Source: Cognatishimia sp. SS12
GTDB taxonomy: Bacteria > Pseudomonadota > Alphaproteobacteria > Rhodobacterales > Rhodobacteraceae
Direction: 5' to 3'
Assembly (NCBI RefSeq): GCF_028369055.1
Contig: NZ_JAQNCZ010000002.1
Location: forward strand, 372,001 to 436,000
DNA length: 64,000 nt
A program made the position numbers and the translations under genes. Positions within the stretch are counted from its first letter, which is position 1, and each line of letters begins with the position of its first letter. Of this stretch, positions 9,341-19,876 are shown piece by piece. The notes under the pieces were generated by a model that was not told the DNA's origin, did not search any database, and was given only the letters and a program-made list of their open reading frames with translations.

Positions 9341-10252
9341 ATGCTGGAACTTGGACAAGGCACTGCGCCCGCCGCCGATCTGATCAAAGATGTGACCGAA
9401 GCGACCTTTATGCAGGACGTTGTGGATGCGTCCATGACCACGCCGGTAATTGTTGATTTCTGGGCCCCATGGTGCGGCCCGTGCAAAACGCTTGGCCCGG
9501 CGCTGGAGGCGGCTGTGACGCGGGCCAAAGGCGCGGTGCTGATGGCCAAGGTCAACGTGGATGAAAATCAGGCCATCGCTGGCCAAATGCGCGTGCAATC
9601 CATTCCGACGGTCTATGCCTTTTATCAAGGGCAACCGATTGATGGGTTTCAGGGTGCCGTGCCTGCCAGCGAGATCGACGCTTTCGTTCAGCGTGTCGCT
9701 GAAAAAGCTGGCGCTAGCGCGGATGGCGGATTGGGCGAGGCGCTTGAGGCTGCCGAAGACATGCTGACCGCTGGCGAGGCCGCCGATGCCGCGCAGACCT
9801 TTGCCGCGATCATTGAAGAAGACCCGATGAGCGCCGCGGCCTTTGGCGGATTGGCGCGGGCGCAGATTGCGCTGGGCAATGTTTCAGAAGCCGAGGCCGT
9901 TTTGAACGGTGCCCCTGCCGAGATTGCCGACGCCGTCGAAATCGAAGCAGCGCGCGCACAGATCGAGCTGGCGCATCAAGCCGAAAGCGCCGGGCCGGTG
10001 GCCGAGTTGCGCAACGCAGTTGACGCGAACCCCGAGGATCATCAGGCACGTTATGATCTGGCGCAGGCGCTTTTTGCCAGCGGTGATGCGCAGGCTGCCG
10101 TTGACGAGTTGCTGGAATTGTTCCGCCGGGACCGCGACTGGAATGAGGGTGCCGCGAAAGCGCAGCTCTTCACCATTTTTGACGCGCTGAAACCGCAAGA
10201 TCCGGTGGTGCTGAACGGGCGTCGCCGCCTGAGCTCAATGATATTTGCCTAA
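9341..10252 (+). CDS. thioredoxin-TPR protein (CnoX/YbbN-like)
   Basis: Chaperone-like thioredoxin of 303 residues. Residues 20-125 are a thioredoxin domain with the intact redox motif WCGPC (FWAPWCGPCKTLGP) and the cis-proline strand SIPTVYAF. Residues 135-303 are alanine-rich helical repeats of TPR type. This architecture is CnoX (YbbN), which protects proteins from oxidation and hands them to GroEL or DnaK. Many proteobacterial CnoX have lost one cysteine; here both are kept, so disulfide exchange is possible. It follows xth and precedes the Lon-N protein by 26 bases, probably as one transcript. Confidence 0.9.
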   Translation: MLELGQGTAPAADLIKDVTEATFMQDVVDASMTTPVIVDFWAPWCGPCKTLGPALEAAVTRAKGAVLMAKVNVDENQAIAGQMRVQSIPTVYAFYQGQPIDGFQGAVPASEIDAFVQRVAEKAGASADGGLGEALEAAEDMLTAGEAADAAQTFAAIIEEDPMSAAAFGGLARAQIALGNVSEAEAVLNGAPAEIADAVEIEAARAQIELAHQAESAGPVAELRNAVDANPEDHQARYDLAQALFASGDAQAAVDELLELFRRDRDWNEGAAKAQLFTIFDALKPQDPVVLNGRRRLSSMIFA

Positions 10253-10278
10253 TGCCAACTCCGCGCTAAGGTTTCCTT

Positions 10279-10923
10279 ATGTTTAGAGCCGCGGACCTGC
10301 CCGACGTCATTCCCGTGTTTCCCTTGCCCGGGGCGCTCTTGTTGCCCCGTGCCCGGCTGCCACTTCATCTCTTTGAACCGCGCTATCTCGCCATGCTCGA
10401 AGATGCGCTGAAAACGCGCACGCGCTTGATCGGTATGGTGCAGCCGATGCCGAACCAGGATGGAAATGCCCCAAAGCTGCATGATGTTGGCTGCGTTGGA
10501 CGCATTTCGCAATTTGCCGAAACAGAAGACGGCCGCTATATGATCACGCTGACCGGCGTGTCGCGCTTTCGTATTCTGGAAGAAGTTGGCGGGTTTCAAT
10601 CCTATCGCAAGTGTCGCGTTGCCTGGGCAGATTTTCAGCGCGACCTTGGCCAACATGAAGAAGATCTGGGCTTTGACCGCGCAGCGTTCTTGATGATTTT
10701 GCAGAAATTCTTTGAGGCCAATGCGCTCTCTACGGATTGGGATGCTCTTCAAGGGGCAGAAGATGAAATGCTGATCAATTCGCTTGCGATGCTGCTTGAG
10801 CTGGACGTAGAAGACAAACAGGCCATGCTCGAAGCGCCGACGCTGACAGAACGGCGCGAGGTTTTGACGACTTTGATCGAATTTGCGCTGCGTGGCGGCG
10901 ACGCTGAGGACCGAATGCAATGA
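10279..10923 (+). CDS. LON peptidase substrate-binding domain protein
   Basis: Stand-alone Lon N-terminal (PUA-like) domain of 214 residues, without ATPase or protease parts. Opening [31 protein letters not shown] is split by the family signature FPLPG and HLFEPRY. The central strand carries GCVGRISQF and [11 protein letters not shown]. Proposed to bind unfolded polypeptides; the cellular role is not established. Its stop overlaps the next gene's start by four bases (ATGA), so it is co-translated with the Trm112 protein. Confidence 0.93.
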   Translation: MFRAADLPDVIPVFPLPGALLLPRARLPLHLFEPRYLAMLEDALKTRTRLIGMVQPMPNQDGNAPKLHDVGCVGRISQFAETEDGRYMITLTGVSRFRILEEVGGFQSYRKCRVAWADFQRDLGQHEEDLGFDRAAFLMILQKFFEANALSTDWDALQGAEDEMLINSLAMLLELDVEDKQAMLEAPTLTERREVLTTLIEFALRGGDAEDRMQ

Positions 10924-11102
10924 GTGAGAAATCCAGCTTTGACCCCAAAATGCTTGAGGCGATGACCTGCCCGCAGTGCCATGGGTTGCTGCAATATGAT
11001 GCCGAAAAGCAAGAATTGATTTCGCGTGGGGCCAATCTGGCCTTTCCCATTCGCAATGGCATTCCGATCATGTTGATCGATGAAGCGCGCGCCCTCGATT
11101 GA
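10920..11102 (+). CDS. Trm112-family zinc-ribbon-like protein
   Basis: Small 60-residue protein of the Trm112/YcaR family. In eukaryotes Trm112 activates methyltransferases; the bacterial role is little known. The first CPQC pair (MTCPQCHG) is present, but the second cysteine pair is missing, as in many bacterial members. The C-terminal block [17 protein letters not shown] is diagnostic. It is coupled to the upstream Lon-N gene by a four-base overlap. Confidence 0.93.
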   Translation: MSEKSSFDPKMLEAMTCPQCHGLLQYDAEKQELISRGANLAFPIRNGIPIMLIDEARALD

Positions 11103-11119
11103 CGCGACGGCCGCCAGCC

Positions 11120-12334
11120 TCAGCGCATGAGGCTGGGCAGATCCCCTGTCAGCCCTGCGGCTTCGCGCATGAACCGGCGCCGCAGTCCGGGCAGTTTACT
11201 GAGCGCACCCAGGCCCAAATCACGCCCAAGCCGCATCAGCGGATTGTCGTTCGAAAAGACCTTGTTGGTCAGATCAGTGGCCGCGACAAGGCTATGGGTG
11301 TCAAAGCGGCGCCATTCTTCATAACGCGCCAATACCGTCTCTGCACCGATGTCCTCCCCGCGTTGGCGCGCGGCGCTCAAAACATCGACAAGGGCCGCGA
11401 CATCTCGCAGCCCGGCGTTCAGGCCCTGGCCGGCAATCGGGTGCAGCCCATGGGCGGCGTCCCCGACCAATGCCACGCGTTTGGATGCAAACTGGTCGGC
11501 AACCGTTAGCCCCAGCGGATAGGTAAAGCGCGCGCCTGCCAGTGATATAGCGCCCAAAAAATTCCCAAACCGGGGTCGCAAGGCGGCAAGGTAATCCTCA
11601 TCCGTCATGGCTTGAATGGCCACGGCGGTTTCGGTCTTTTCTGTCCAGACGATTGAGCTTTTGTTGCCCGGCAGCGGCAGGATGGCCAGCGGACCGGCGG
11701 GCATAAAGAACTGATGGGCCACGCCATTGTGGGGCCGTTCATGTTGCACGGCACAAACCAGGGCGGTTTGGCCGTAATCCCATCCGGTGCGCTTGATACC
11801 GGTGCGCGCGGCGACGCCGCTTTGGCGCCCGTCACAGCCGACCAGCAGTTGCCCGGTCAAGCTGCGGCCCGACGCCAGCGAGACGGTGACACCCGCCAAG
11901 CCAATCTCTTGGGACACAACCGTGTCTTCTGTGATCTGGGTAATGCGCGGCTCTGCTTTCACGGCTTTCAGCAGTGCGCGATAGAGGTGCCGATCCTCAA
12001 GCATATAGCCCATGGGGCCCTCTTCCAGTTCCGCATGGTCAAAATGCAGAAAGAAAGGCGCAGGGCCTTCGCCGGCGCGGCCATCTGTGATTTTGATGTC
12101 GAGCATCGCCTGGCTGTCATCGGCGACATCGGCCCAGACACCAATCGCCCTGAGCAGGCGTTGCGAGGCCAGGGCAAGCGCATAGCCACGCCCGTCAAAA
12201 TTGCTGTCAGCCCGCGCACGTTCTGGGCGGGCATCCACCATTGTCACGGAAAAACCGGCCTGCGCCAGACCCAGCGCCAGCGCAGGGCCATTCAGCCCAC
12301 CCCCGGCAATGATGATTTCGCTGCTCTCTGTCAT
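11120..12334 (-). CDS. UbiH/UbiF-family FAD monooxygenase (ubiquinone synthesis)
   Basis: Class A flavoprotein hydroxylase, probably adding a hydroxyl to the ubiquinone ring on the inner membrane face. About 404 residues from MTESSEIIIAGGG. The FAD-binding GGGLNGPALALGLAQAG is at the N-terminus, then the DG motif LLVGCDGRQSGV and the GD motif VALVGDAAHGLHPIAGQGLN. An in-frame ATG at 12370 would add 12 residues before the usual family start; neither site has a good ribosome sequence. It is divergent from the amidase at 12409 with a very short shared promoter region. Which ring position it hydroxylates (UbiH, UbiL or UbiF type) cannot be told. Confidence 0.88.
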   Translation of the reverse strand: MTESSEIIIAGGGLNGPALALGLAQAGFSVTMVDARPERARADSNFDGRGYALALASQRLLRAIGVWADVADDSQAMLDIKITDGRAGEGPAPFFLHFDHAELEEGPMGYMLEDRHLYRALLKAVKAEPRITQITEDTVVSQEIGLAGVTVSLASGRSLTGQLLVGCDGRQSGVAARTGIKRTGWDYGQTALVCAVQHERPHNGVAHQFFMPAGPLAILPLPGNKSSIVWTEKTETAVAIQAMTDEDYLAALRPRFGNFLGAISLAGARFTYPLGLTVADQFASKRVALVGDAAHGLHPIAGQGLNAGLRDVAALVDVLSAARQRGEDIGAETVLARYEEWRRFDTHSLVAATDLTNKVFSNDNPLMRLGRDLGLGALSKLPGLRRRFMREAAGLTGDLPSLMR

Positions 12335-12408
12335 GGGGTGCAATATGACCTCATTTTGCGCATTGTCCATGCGCCTTGCGGTCGCTAGGGTCCAAATTCG
12401 GAGGCGCT

Positions 12409-13737
12409 ATGTTTGACTGGTTGAAAATGAGTGCGGCGCAGCTTGGCCGCGAAATTGGCGAGGGCAAGATTGATCCCGTCGCCTTGACGCAGGCCTTTCT
12501 GGGCGCAATCGACAGCCATGATCTGAAGGACAAGATTTACAGTCATGTGACCTATGACCGGGCATTGGCCGAGGCTGAGGCAGCGGCGGAACGCGCCCGC
12601 GCCGGGGCGCGGCTGTCGCCACTGGATGGCGTGCCAATCAGCTGGAAAGACTTGATCGACAGCGCGGATGCGCCGACCGAGGCTGGCTCTGCGCTGCTCA
12701 AAGGACGGCGGCCAGTGCGGGATGGCGAAACGCTGCGCATTGCGACCCAACTGGGGCTGGTGTGCCTTGGCAAAACCCATATGTCAGAGCTGGCTTTTTC
12801 TGGGCTAGGCCTCAACCCAATTACGGCGACGCCGCCTTGCGTCAACGATGCGAAGGCTGTGCCGGGCGGGTCGTCTTCCGGGGCGGCGGCCTCGGTGGCC
12901 TTTGACCTTGCAGCGATTGGCATCGGGTCGGATACCGGCGGGTCGGTGCGCATACCGGCGGCCTGGAATGATCTAGTTGGGCTCAAGACCACTTGGGGCA
13001 GGGTGTCCAACGCAGGCACCGTGCCGCTTTGTGCAAAATTTGACACCATCGGACCCATTTGCCGAACGGTTGAGGACGCGGCGCTGTCCCTTGCCGCTTT
13101 GGAGGGGAAGCCCGCCGCCGACCTGCGCGGTGCGCGGCTCAAGGGGCTGCGATTTGCGATCTTGGAAACCGTTGTGCTGGAAGAGGTGCGCGAGGCCCCG
13201 CAACGCGGATTTGATCAGGCCGTGGCGCGGCTGCGAGACGCGGGCTGCATCATCGAAACGATCAATGCCCCTGAGATTGACAGTGCCATGCGCCTCAGCG
13301 CGCCGCTTTTTACCGCCGAGGCTTATGGGCTTTGGAAGGACCAGATCGAAGCCAACCCGCAGGTTATGTTCCCGGAAATTTTGGCGCGTTTCCGCTCTGG
13401 TGCGTCGGTGTCCGGCCCGGACTATGTCGCCGCCTGGCACGCGCTGGACCAATATCGCAGCACCTGGGAGGCGCGTATTGCGCCTTATGATGCGATCCTT
13501 GCGCCGACCGCACCGATCTTGCCGCCAAATCTTGAACGCTTGATGACCGATCGTGATTACTATGTGACCGAAAATCTTTTGGCACTGCGCAACACCCGCG
13601 TGGGCAATCTGATGAATGCCAGTGCGATATCCTTGCCGACCGGTGTGCCAAGCTGTGGTATCATGTTTATGGCGGCTGCTGGGCAGGACAAACGGCTCTT
13701 GCGGATCGCAGCCGCCGCTGAGAAAGCCTTGATCTGA
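12409..13737 (+). CDS. amidase (amidase signature family)
   Basis: Cytoplasmic amide hydrolase of 442 residues; substrate unknown. The Ser-cisSer-Lys triad is present: K80 in PISWKDLID, the cis-Ser at about 156 in GGSSSGAAAS, and nucleophile S179 in SDTGGSVRIP. Length and motifs fit the GatA-like family, but there are no gatB or gatC genes near, so it is not part of the tRNA amidotransferase. The start has GGAGG five bases upstream; an open frame to 12376 is not needed. Confidence 0.92.
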   Translation: MFDWLKMSAAQLGREIGEGKIDPVALTQAFLGAIDSHDLKDKIYSHVTYDRALAEAEAAAERARAGARLSPLDGVPISWKDLIDSADAPTEAGSALLKGRRPVRDGETLRIATQLGLVCLGKTHMSELAFSGLGLNPITATPPCVNDAKAVPGGSSSGAAASVAFDLAAIGIGSDTGGSVRIPAAWNDLVGLKTTWGRVSNAGTVPLCAKFDTIGPICRTVEDAALSLAALEGKPAADLRGARLKGLRFAILETVVLEEVREAPQRGFDQAVARLRDAGCIIETINAPEIDSAMRLSAPLFTAEAYGLWKDQIEANPQVMFPEILARFRSGASVSGPDYVAAWHALDQYRSTWEARIAPYDAILAPTAPILPPNLERLMTDRDYYVTENLLALRNTRVGNLMNASAISLPTGVPSCGIMFMAAAGQDKRLLRIAAAAEKALI

Positions 13738-13859
13738 TCCCTTGGCGCCAAAGCCACAACCGATTGGGAATTCCCGGTTTTTGTGGACGTGACGCGCGCA
13801 GTCCGGTAATTTGTCTGCAAACGGGGCGTGAATGATCCCGATAACTGAGGCAGTATTAG

Positions 13860-15038
13860 ATGTTTCCCGAGCGGTTTTCGAACCTTCCGGCCTATGCGTT
13901 TCCGCGCTTGCGGAGCCTTCTGGACTCTCATGAGCCCGGCGGCGCAATTGTGCATATGACCATTGGTGAGCCCAAACATGCGTTCCCGGCCTGGGTCAGT
14001 GACATTATTGCGGAGAATACTGCCGGATTTAACCGCTACCCGCCCAATGATGGCACACCCGAATTGCGCCAAGCGATTGCCGATTGGCTGCTGCGCCGTT
14101 TCGGGGCCAAGGTGGATGCTGACACGCAAATCATGCCCCTCAATGGCACGCGCGAAGGGCTATATAACGCGGCCATGGCGGTCTGCCCGGAAACAAAACA
14201 CGGCCAAAAGCCGATCATCCTGACGCCAAATCCGTTTTATCAGGTTTATATGATCGCCGCGATCTCCGTGGCGGCAGAGCCGTATTTCTGCCCGGCCACC
14301 GCAGAAAATGGCTTTATGCCGGATTACACGCAATTGCCCGAAGAGGTGCTGCGCCGCGTGGCGGTCGCCTATATCTGTTCGCCCTCCAACCCGCAGGGGG
14401 CAATCGCGAGCCGGGATTATCTGGAAAAGCTGGTCGCGCTGGCCGAAAAATACGATTTCAAGATTTTCGCAGACGAATGCTACTCCGAAATTTACCGCGA
14501 CCAGAAACCCGACGGAGCCTTAAAAGTCGCGCAGGATCTGGGGGCTGATCCTGAGCGCGTGCTCATATTCCATTCGCTCAGCAAACGCAGCAACCTTCCG
14601 GGGTTGCGTTCTGGGTTTGTGGCCGGGGGACCTGACAGCCTGAAGCGGATCAAACAACTGCGCGCTTATTCTGGTGCACCCTTGCCTTTGCCCCTGCAGA
14701 TGGCCTCTGAAAAGGTCTGGGCAGATGAGGCCCATGTCGCAGAGAACCGCCGGCTTTATGCCGAGAAGTTTGATATCGCGGATCGCATTTTTGCGGGCGT
14801 CCCCGGGTATATGAAACCGCAGGCGGGCTTTTTCCTATGGCTTCCGGTTGAGGATGGCGAGGCCGCGGCGCTGAAACTTTGGAAAGAAACAGGTGTACGG
14901 GTCCTGCCCGGCGCATACCTGAGCAAAGACGTAAACGGGGACAACCCCGGCAAAAACTATATCCGGGTCGCGCTTGTGGCCCCAAAAAAAGACGTGGAAG
15001 CGGCGCTCAACACCATTCGCGCCTGTCTCTACCCATAA
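13860..15038 (+). CDS. class I/II PLP aminotransferase (DapC-like)
   Basis: Pyridoxal-phosphate aminotransferase of fold type I, 392 residues. PLP lysine K242 sits in [16 protein letters not shown]. Other marks are [44 protein letters not shown] and the C-terminal NYIRVALV. This pattern fits succinyldiaminopimelate aminotransferase (DapC) of lysine and peptidoglycan synthesis, though related aspartate/alanine aminotransferases look similar. It sits 16 bases upstream of ftsK. Confidence 0.88.
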   Translation: MFPERFSNLPAYAFPRLRSLLDSHEPGGAIVHMTIGEPKHAFPAWVSDIIAENTAGFNRYPPNDGTPELRQAIADWLLRRFGAKVDADTQIMPLNGTREGLYNAAMAVCPETKHGQKPIILTPNPFYQVYMIAAISVAAEPYFCPATAENGFMPDYTQLPEEVLRRVAVAYICSPSNPQGAIASRDYLEKLVALAEKYDFKIFADECYSEIYRDQKPDGALKVAQDLGADPERVLIFHSLSKRSNLPGLRSGFVAGGPDSLKRIKQLRAYSGAPLPLPLQMASEKVWADEAHVAENRRLYAEKFDIADRIFAGVPGYMKPQAGFFLWLPVEDGEAAALKLWKETGVRVLPGAYLSKDVNGDNPGKNYIRVALVAPKKDVEAALNTIRACLYP

Positions 15039-15054
15039 GTATCGAGGTTTAACG

Positions 15055-17961
15055 ATGGCATATCAGGCACGTGGCAGAGACCCGCTCTTGGACAGCGACA
15101 CACAGGCTGCTTTGGAGAAGCGTGGCAAGGAGTTGATCGGGATCGTTCTGATCCTGCTTGGCCTGATGGCGGCGGCGATGATCATCTCTTACACGCCGGA
15201 TGATCCAAACTGGATGTCAGCCACCGATGCGCCAGTGCAAAACTGGATGGGCCGTCTGGGCGCGTCGATTTCTGCGCCGCTTTTTATGATTGTGGGCTGG
15301 GGCAGCTGGGGCGTGGCGCTTGTCGCTTTGGCCTGGGGGCTGCGGTTCGCCCTGCATCGCGGCGAAGACAGTGCGCTCAGCCGCGTCATTTTTGCGCCCA
15401 TCGTTCTTGCTCTGGGCTCGGTCTATGCCGCGACTTTGGTACCGGGCGACAGCTGGACCCATAGCTTTGGCCTTGGCGGGCTCTTTGGCGACACGGTGCT
15501 GGGTGCGATATTAACCATCCTGCCGATCGGGGCTGTATTGGGGCTGAAAATCATGTCCTTCCTGATGGGGCTTGGGGTTTTGGCGCTGACGCTTTTTGTG
15601 ATGGGGTTCACACGGCCAGAGCTTTCGTGGGTCGGGCGTTTCCTGCTGATCGGCGTGATCATGACATACGCCAACTTGATGACCCTTCTGGGGCGTGGCG
15701 CAACGGGGGCGGTATCGGCCGCACAGTCGCTGCAGGCCAAGCGTCGTGAGCGTCGGGCCGTGGCCGCAGAGATGCCGCAGCCAGCGGAAGCCTCCGCGCA
15801 AACTTATGCGGCGGCCCAAGACTATGCCGATGCCTATGCGGACCCTGACCCGGTTCTGGAAGAGCCGACCAAGCCCACATTGCTGAGCCGCGTGCCCGCG
15901 CTGATCAAACGGTCTGAGCCGGTGCAAGAACCGATGCCGGAGCCTGAACTGGTGGAGCATCACCTCGAAGCGGACGACCGTGAAATGCCGGGCGATGACC
16001 GCATCAAGGCCAAGATCGCCGATGTGATCAAATCGCGCGTGCGCAGCAACAAGCCCACCTATGCGCCGGATATTGCGCCCGTCACCAAAGGTCTGGGTCG
16101 TGGCCCATCGCCCTTGGTTTTGCAGCCGGGCGGCACGCCGCAGATGCGCAATGAGCCACCTTTGACGGCAGATATGGCGAGTGCAGCGCCCTATGACGAT
16201 GCCGCGCCCTTCATCGAAGCTGAAGAAGAGCCCATTGAAGCGGCCGAGGTCGTGCCGATGCAACCCGCGCCGCAAGCCCCGGTCGCCGAACCGTCGCCCG
16301 TACCTGCACAGGCCCCGCGTGCCCCGGCACCGCAAATCCCGGTGGCTGAACCTCGCAAAGTTGTGCAGCACAGCCCGCGCAAAGCCGTGGAACCGTCGGC
16401 GCGCGCCCGCGCAGAGGCGGAGCCGCAGCTGGCCTTTGATCCGGCGGCTGCCGAATACGAACTGCCGCCGCTCAACCTGTTGACCAGCCCGCAAAGCATT
16501 GAACGCTATGTGCTGAGCGATGAGGCACTGGAAGAAAATGCCCGCATGCTCGAAGCGGTTCTGGATGATTACGGCGTCAAAGGCGAAATCGTTTCGGTAC
16601 GCCCCGGCCCTGTTGTCACCATGTATGAGCTGGAACCCGCGCCGGGTCTTAAGGCGAGCCGGGTGATTGGCCTGGCCGATGATATTGCGCGCTCGATGTC
16701 GGCGCTTTCGGCGCGTGTTTCGACAGTGCCGGGCCGGTCGGTCATTGGCATCGAATTGCCGAACGAAAAGCGTGAGATGGTGGCTTTCCGCGAAATCCTG
16801 TCCTCGCGCGAATACGAAAGCAGCAACCGCAAACTGCCGCTGGCGCTGGGCAAAGATATCGGCGGTGATCCGATTGTCGCCAACCTTGCAAAGATGCCGC
16901 ACCTGTTGATCGCCGGTACCACGGGGTCGGGCAAGTCTGTCGCCATCAACACCATGATCCTGTCGCTGCTTTACAAGCTCACGCCGGATGATTGCCGCAT
17001 GATCATGATCGATCCGAAAATGCTCGAACTCTCGGTCTATGACGGCATCCCGCATTTGCTGTCGCCGGTTGTGACCGATCCGAAGAAAGCGGTTGTTGCG
17101 CTGAAATGGACCGTGGGCGAAATGGAAGATCGCTATCGCAAGATGTCCAAGATGGGTGTGCGCAACATCGACGGCTATAACAGCCGGGTCGCAGATGCGC
17201 TGGCCAAGGGTGAAACTTTCAGCCGGACGGTGCAAACCGGGTTTGACGATGAAACCGGCGAGCCGGTCTTTGAAACCGAAGAGATCATCCCAGAGAAAAT
17301 GCCGTACATCGTCGTCGTGGTCGATGAGATGGCGGACCTGATGATGGTGGCGGGCAAAGAGATCGAAGCCTGCATTCAGCGCCTGGCGCAGATGGCGCGG
17401 GCCTCGGGCATTCATATCATCATGGCCACGCAGCGCCCCTCGGTGGACGTGATCACCGGGACGATCAAGGCCAACTTCCCCACCCGGATTTCCTTCCAGG
17501 TGACGTCCAAAGTCGACAGCCGCACCATTCTGGGTGAAATGGGGGCCGAACAGCTGCTGGGCATGGGCGATATGCTGTATATGGCGGGCGGTGCCAAGAT
17601 CACCCGCTGCCACGGCCCCTTTGTCAGCGACGAAGAGGTCGAAGAGGTTGTGAACCACCTCAAGAGCTTTGGTCCGCCTGAATATGTGGGCGGTGTGATT
17701 GACGGGCCCAAGGACGACAAGGCCGACAATATCGACGCGGTCCTTGGTCTGGGCGGCAACACCAATGGCGAAGATGCACTGTATGATCAGGCGGTGGCGA
17801 TTGTGATCAAGGATCGCAAATGTTCGACCTCCTATATCCAGCGCAAACTGGCCATCGGCTACAACAAGGCAGCCCGACTGGTGGAACAAATGGAAGATGA
17901 GGGCGTTGTGTCTTCAGCCAACCACGTGGGTAAACGCGAAATTCTTGTGCCAGAACAGTGA
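15055..17961 (+). CDS. ftsK: DNA translocase FtsK
   Basis: Hexameric motor that pumps chromosome ends through the division septum and activates XerCD at dif. It has 968 residues. About four membrane segments occupy residues 25-220, followed by a Pro/Ala/Glu-rich linker (about 230-480). The alpha-beta motor has Walker [11 protein letters not shown] near residue 621 and Walker [14 protein letters not shown] near 750. The C-terminal gamma winged helix (about 905-968: [25 protein letters not shown]) reads KOPS sites. The ATG at 15055 follows GAGG; the upstream open frame to 14974 overlaps the aminotransferase and is not used. Confidence 0.97.
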   Translation: MAYQARGRDPLLDSDTQAALEKRGKELIGIVLILLGLMAAAMIISYTPDDPNWMSATDAPVQNWMGRLGASISAPLFMIVGWGSWGVALVALAWGLRFALHRGEDSALSRVIFAPIVLALGSVYAATLVPGDSWTHSFGLGGLFGDTVLGAILTILPIGAVLGLKIMSFLMGLGVLALTLFVMGFTRPELSWVGRFLLIGVIMTYANLMTLLGRGATGAVSAAQSLQAKRRERRAVAAEMPQPAEASAQTYAAAQDYADAYADPDPVLEEPTKPTLLSRVPALIKRSEPVQEPMPEPELVEHHLEADDREMPGDDRIKAKIADVIKSRVRSNKPTYAPDIAPVTKGLGRGPSPLVLQPGGTPQMRNEPPLTADMASAAPYDDAAPFIEAEEEPIEAAEVVPMQPAPQAPVAEPSPVPAQAPRAPAPQIPVAEPRKVVQHSPRKAVEPSARARAEAEPQLAFDPAAAEYELPPLNLLTSPQSIERYVLSDEALEENARMLEAVLDDYGVKGEIVSVRPGPVVTMYELEPAPGLKASRVIGLADDIARSMSALSARVSTVPGRSVIGIELPNEKREMVAFREILSSREYESSNRKLPLALGKDIGGDPIVANLAKMPHLLIAGTTGSGKSVAINTMILSLLYKLTPDDCRMIMIDPKMLELSVYDGIPHLLSPVVTDPKKAVVALKWTVGEMEDRYRKMSKMGVRNIDGYNSRVADALAKGETFSRTVQTGFDDETGEPVFETEEIIPEKMPYIVVVVDEMADLMMVAGKEIEACIQRLAQMARASGIHIIMATQRPSVDVITGTIKANFPTRISFQVTSKVDSRTILGEMGAEQLLGMGDMLYMAGGAKITRCHGPFVSDEEVEEVVNHLKSFGPPEYVGGVIDGPKDDKADNIDAVLGLGGNTNGEDALYDQAVAIVIKDRKCSTSYIQRKLAIGYNKAARLVEQMEDEGVVSSANHVGKREILVPEQ

Positions 17962-18000
17962 ACTGAGCGGTTTTGAGCCGAGAATGCGCAGACAGGGAAA

Positions 18001-18025
18001 GGGCGGGCTGGCACCGCCCTTTTTT
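18001..18025 (+). terminator. intrinsic terminator of ftsK
   Basis: Stem GGGCGG / CCGCCC (18001-18006, 18014-18019) with a 7-base loop and six T. lolA starts 18 bases later, so lolA depends on read-through or on a promoter overlapping this hairpin. Confidence 0.85.
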
Positions 18026-18042
18026 ATGCCTACATAAAGAGT

Positions 18043-18657
18043 ATGAAAAAGATGAAATTTCTTCTTGTCCCAGCTCTCTGGGCAGCGATGACAGCCCCCG
18101 CGTTTGCGGAAAAATTGTCGCTGGATGCTATTTCCGCCTATCTCAACGGGATCGGCGCGGCACGGGCCAACTTTACCCAGATCAACGATGACAATTCGGT
18201 TTCGACCGGCACGCTGATGCTGAAACGTCCGGGTCGCGCGCGGTTTGAATATGATCCGCCCGAGGCGGCGCTGTTGTTGGCAGGCAGTGGGCAGGTCGCG
18301 ATTTTTGATCTGAAATCCAACGAAGATCCGGTGAATTACCCGCTGCGCCAAACGCCGCTTTGGGTCATTCTGGAGCCCAACGTGAACCTGAAACAGCGCG
18401 ATATGGTAACGGGCCATGGCTATGACGGCACCGTGACAACCGTGACCGCACAGGACCCCGAGAACCCGGAATACGGCTCGATCCAGCTGCATTTCACCAG
18501 CAATCCGGTGCAATTGCGTCAATGGGTGATCAACGATGGCGACGGCGGCTCGACCACCGTTGCGCTTGGGGAGTTGAAGCGCGATGTGTCGCTCGCAAAT
18601 AGCCTTTTCAATATCGAACGGCTCAAGGTGCTGCGCGCCCCGGCGGCAGAGGATTGA
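18043..18657 (+). CDS. lolA: outer membrane lipoprotein carrier LolA
   Basis: Periplasmic shuttle that accepts lipoproteins from LolCDE and delivers them to the outer membrane. It has 204 residues. The Sec signal MKKMKFLLVPALWAAMTAPAFA is followed by the LolA fold: ARANFTQINDDNSVSTGTLMLKRPGRARFEYDPP, here split as ANFTQI, GTLMLKRPGR and RFEYDPP. The start lies directly after the ftsK terminator, and the ftsK-lolA order is common in alphaproteobacteria. Confidence 0.95.
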   Translation: MKKMKFLLVPALWAAMTAPAFAEKLSLDAISAYLNGIGAARANFTQINDDNSVSTGTLMLKRPGRARFEYDPPEAALLLAGSGQVAIFDLKSNEDPVNYPLRQTPLWVILEPNVNLKQRDMVTGHGYDGTVTTVTAQDPENPEYGSIQLHFTSNPVQLRQWVINDGDGGSTTVALGELKRDVSLANSLFNIERLKVLRAPAAED

Positions 18658-18690
18658 TCGCGACGCCGCAGGCACAAAGGCCGCGCGCAT

Positions 18691-18715
18691 AAAAAAGGGG
18701 CGGAATTTCCGCCCC
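18691..18715. terminator. bidirectional terminator between convergent genes
   Basis: Stem GGGGCGGAA / TTCCGCCCC (18697-18705, 18707-18715). A six-A run on the left gives a T-run for the minus-strand gene, and TGTTTCATTT follows on the plus strand for lolA. Confidence 0.85.
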
Positions 18716-18737
18716 TGTTTCATTTGATGTCTGCCCC

Positions 18738-19325
18738 TTACCGATAGCGGCGGCAGCTGGCCAATTGGCGCTGATACATAGCGGCGCGGCTGGCCACTTC
18801 GCCGGACACGCGCATCAGCCAGGATTTATTGCGATAGGTGCCACGCGCGTATCCTGTGTGCCCTTCGTGATAGGCAAGGTATTGATTGCGCGCATCTGTC
18901 AGGGCAATGCCGTTGCGCTCGCGGGTTTCATTCATGTACCAGCCCATGAAATCCGTGGCGTCAAAGATGTCATCGCGATCGGCGCTCCAGCGGCCGGTGG
19001 CCCGTTTGTAGCCGTCCCATGTGGCATCCAGAGCCTGCGAATAGCCATAGGCGCTGCTTTGCCGGCCCATGGGCAGCACACCCAGAACATAGCGATGCGG
19101 CGTACGCGCGTTGGCGATGAATTTGCTTTCCTGATAGATGATCGCCATCTGCACATGCGCGGGCACGCGCCACCGCCGTTCCGTCGCCTTAAAGGCGCGC
19201 ACGAACTGGGGCCGCTGGTTGAGGATGGAACATGCGTCATTCAGGTTTCGGGGCGCCGAATTGTTTCCCCCGCCGCAAGCCGCAACGAGAAGGAGAACGA
19301 TCAGGGCGCGAAAGTGTCTGCTCAT
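18738..19325 (-). CDS. lysozyme-like (SLT-domain) lipoprotein
   Basis: Putative lytic transglycosylase of the envelope, 195 residues. The N-terminus MSRHFRALIVLLLVAACGGG is a lipoprotein signal with lipobox VAAC. The body shows a lysozyme-like core with candidate catalytic Glu in IIYQESKFIANART and the substrate-groove blocks AYGYSQALDATWDGYK and YLAYHEGHTGYARG. It is shorter than MltC-type enzymes and stands alone. Activity is inferred from the fold motifs only. Confidence 0.83.
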   Translation of the reverse strand: MSRHFRALIVLLLVAACGGGNNSAPRNLNDACSILNQRPQFVRAFKATERRWRVPAHVQMAIIYQESKFIANARTPHRYVLGVLPMGRQSSAYGYSQALDATWDGYKRATGRWSADRDDIFDATDFMGWYMNETRERNGIALTDARNQYLAYHEGHTGYARGTYRNKSWLMRVSGEVASRAAMYQRQLASCRRYR

Positions 19326-19521
19326 GGGCCTCTCGCTGTGTTTTATTTATTTCCTATCAGTCTAGCGCAATGTGGGATTTTTGAAAATCACAATTGCGCG
19401 CGGGCCGTGTATGCGCGCACTGTCGCAGGTCGCTTCACAGACTGTTTCCGCGAAATTTGGGCCAGATGTTGGACAAATCCCCCTTGAACGCGCTACGTTT
19501 GAAAGATAGGGGCTGCTAGTT

Positions 19522-19848
19522 ATGAATACGACGCGCGCGAAATATTACCTTGGCCAAGTGGTTCGTCATCGCAAACACCCGTTTCGCGGTGTGGTTTTTG
19601 ACGTTGATCCAGAGTTTTCCAATACCGAAGAATGGTATGACGCGATTCCCGAAGATAGCCGCCCAGCCCGTGCGCAACCCTTCTATCATCTGCTCGCCGA
19701 AAACGATCAGAGTTATTACGTTGCCTATGTTTCAGAGCAGAATTTGATCGCGGATTATTCGGGCGAGCCGGTTGACCACCCGGATATCGGTGATCTCTTT
19801 GGCCCGTTTCAGGACGGGCACTACCCGCTGCATTTCAACATGAATTGA
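19522..19848 (+). CDS. hspQ: heat shock protein HspQ
   Basis: Small 108-residue YccV-like protein; in E. coli HspQ binds hemimethylated DNA and modulates Lon specificity. Diagnostic blocks are YLGQVVRHRKHPFRGVVFDVDPEF (signature GVVFDVDP), EEWYDAIP and QPFYHLLAEND. Upstream, CTTGAA at 19483-19488 could be part of a sigma-32-type promoter, as expected for a heat-shock gene, but the -10 half is not convincing. It is divergent from the lysozyme-like lipoprotein. Confidence 0.94.
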   Translation: MNTTRAKYYLGQVVRHRKHPFRGVVFDVDPEFSNTEEWYDAIPEDSRPARAQPFYHLLAENDQSYYVAYVSEQNLIADYSGEPVDHPDIGDLFGPFQDGHYPLHFNMN

Positions 19849-19876
19849 TTCTGGGCGCGCACCGCCGGAGCGCGCG

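Noticed and set aside
13758-13783. Terminator-like AACCG / CGGTT with T-run after the amidase
   Set aside because: The stem is only five pairs and competes with the inner GGGAATTCCC palindrome, so it is too weak to list.
15511-17889. 792-residue open frame antisense to ftsK
   Set aside because: His/Arg-rich shadow without motifs; ftsK on the plus strand is unambiguous.
19483-19510. Sigma-32-type promoter before hspQ
   Set aside because: CTTGAA is present but no convincing -10 partner follows; only mentioned under hspQ.
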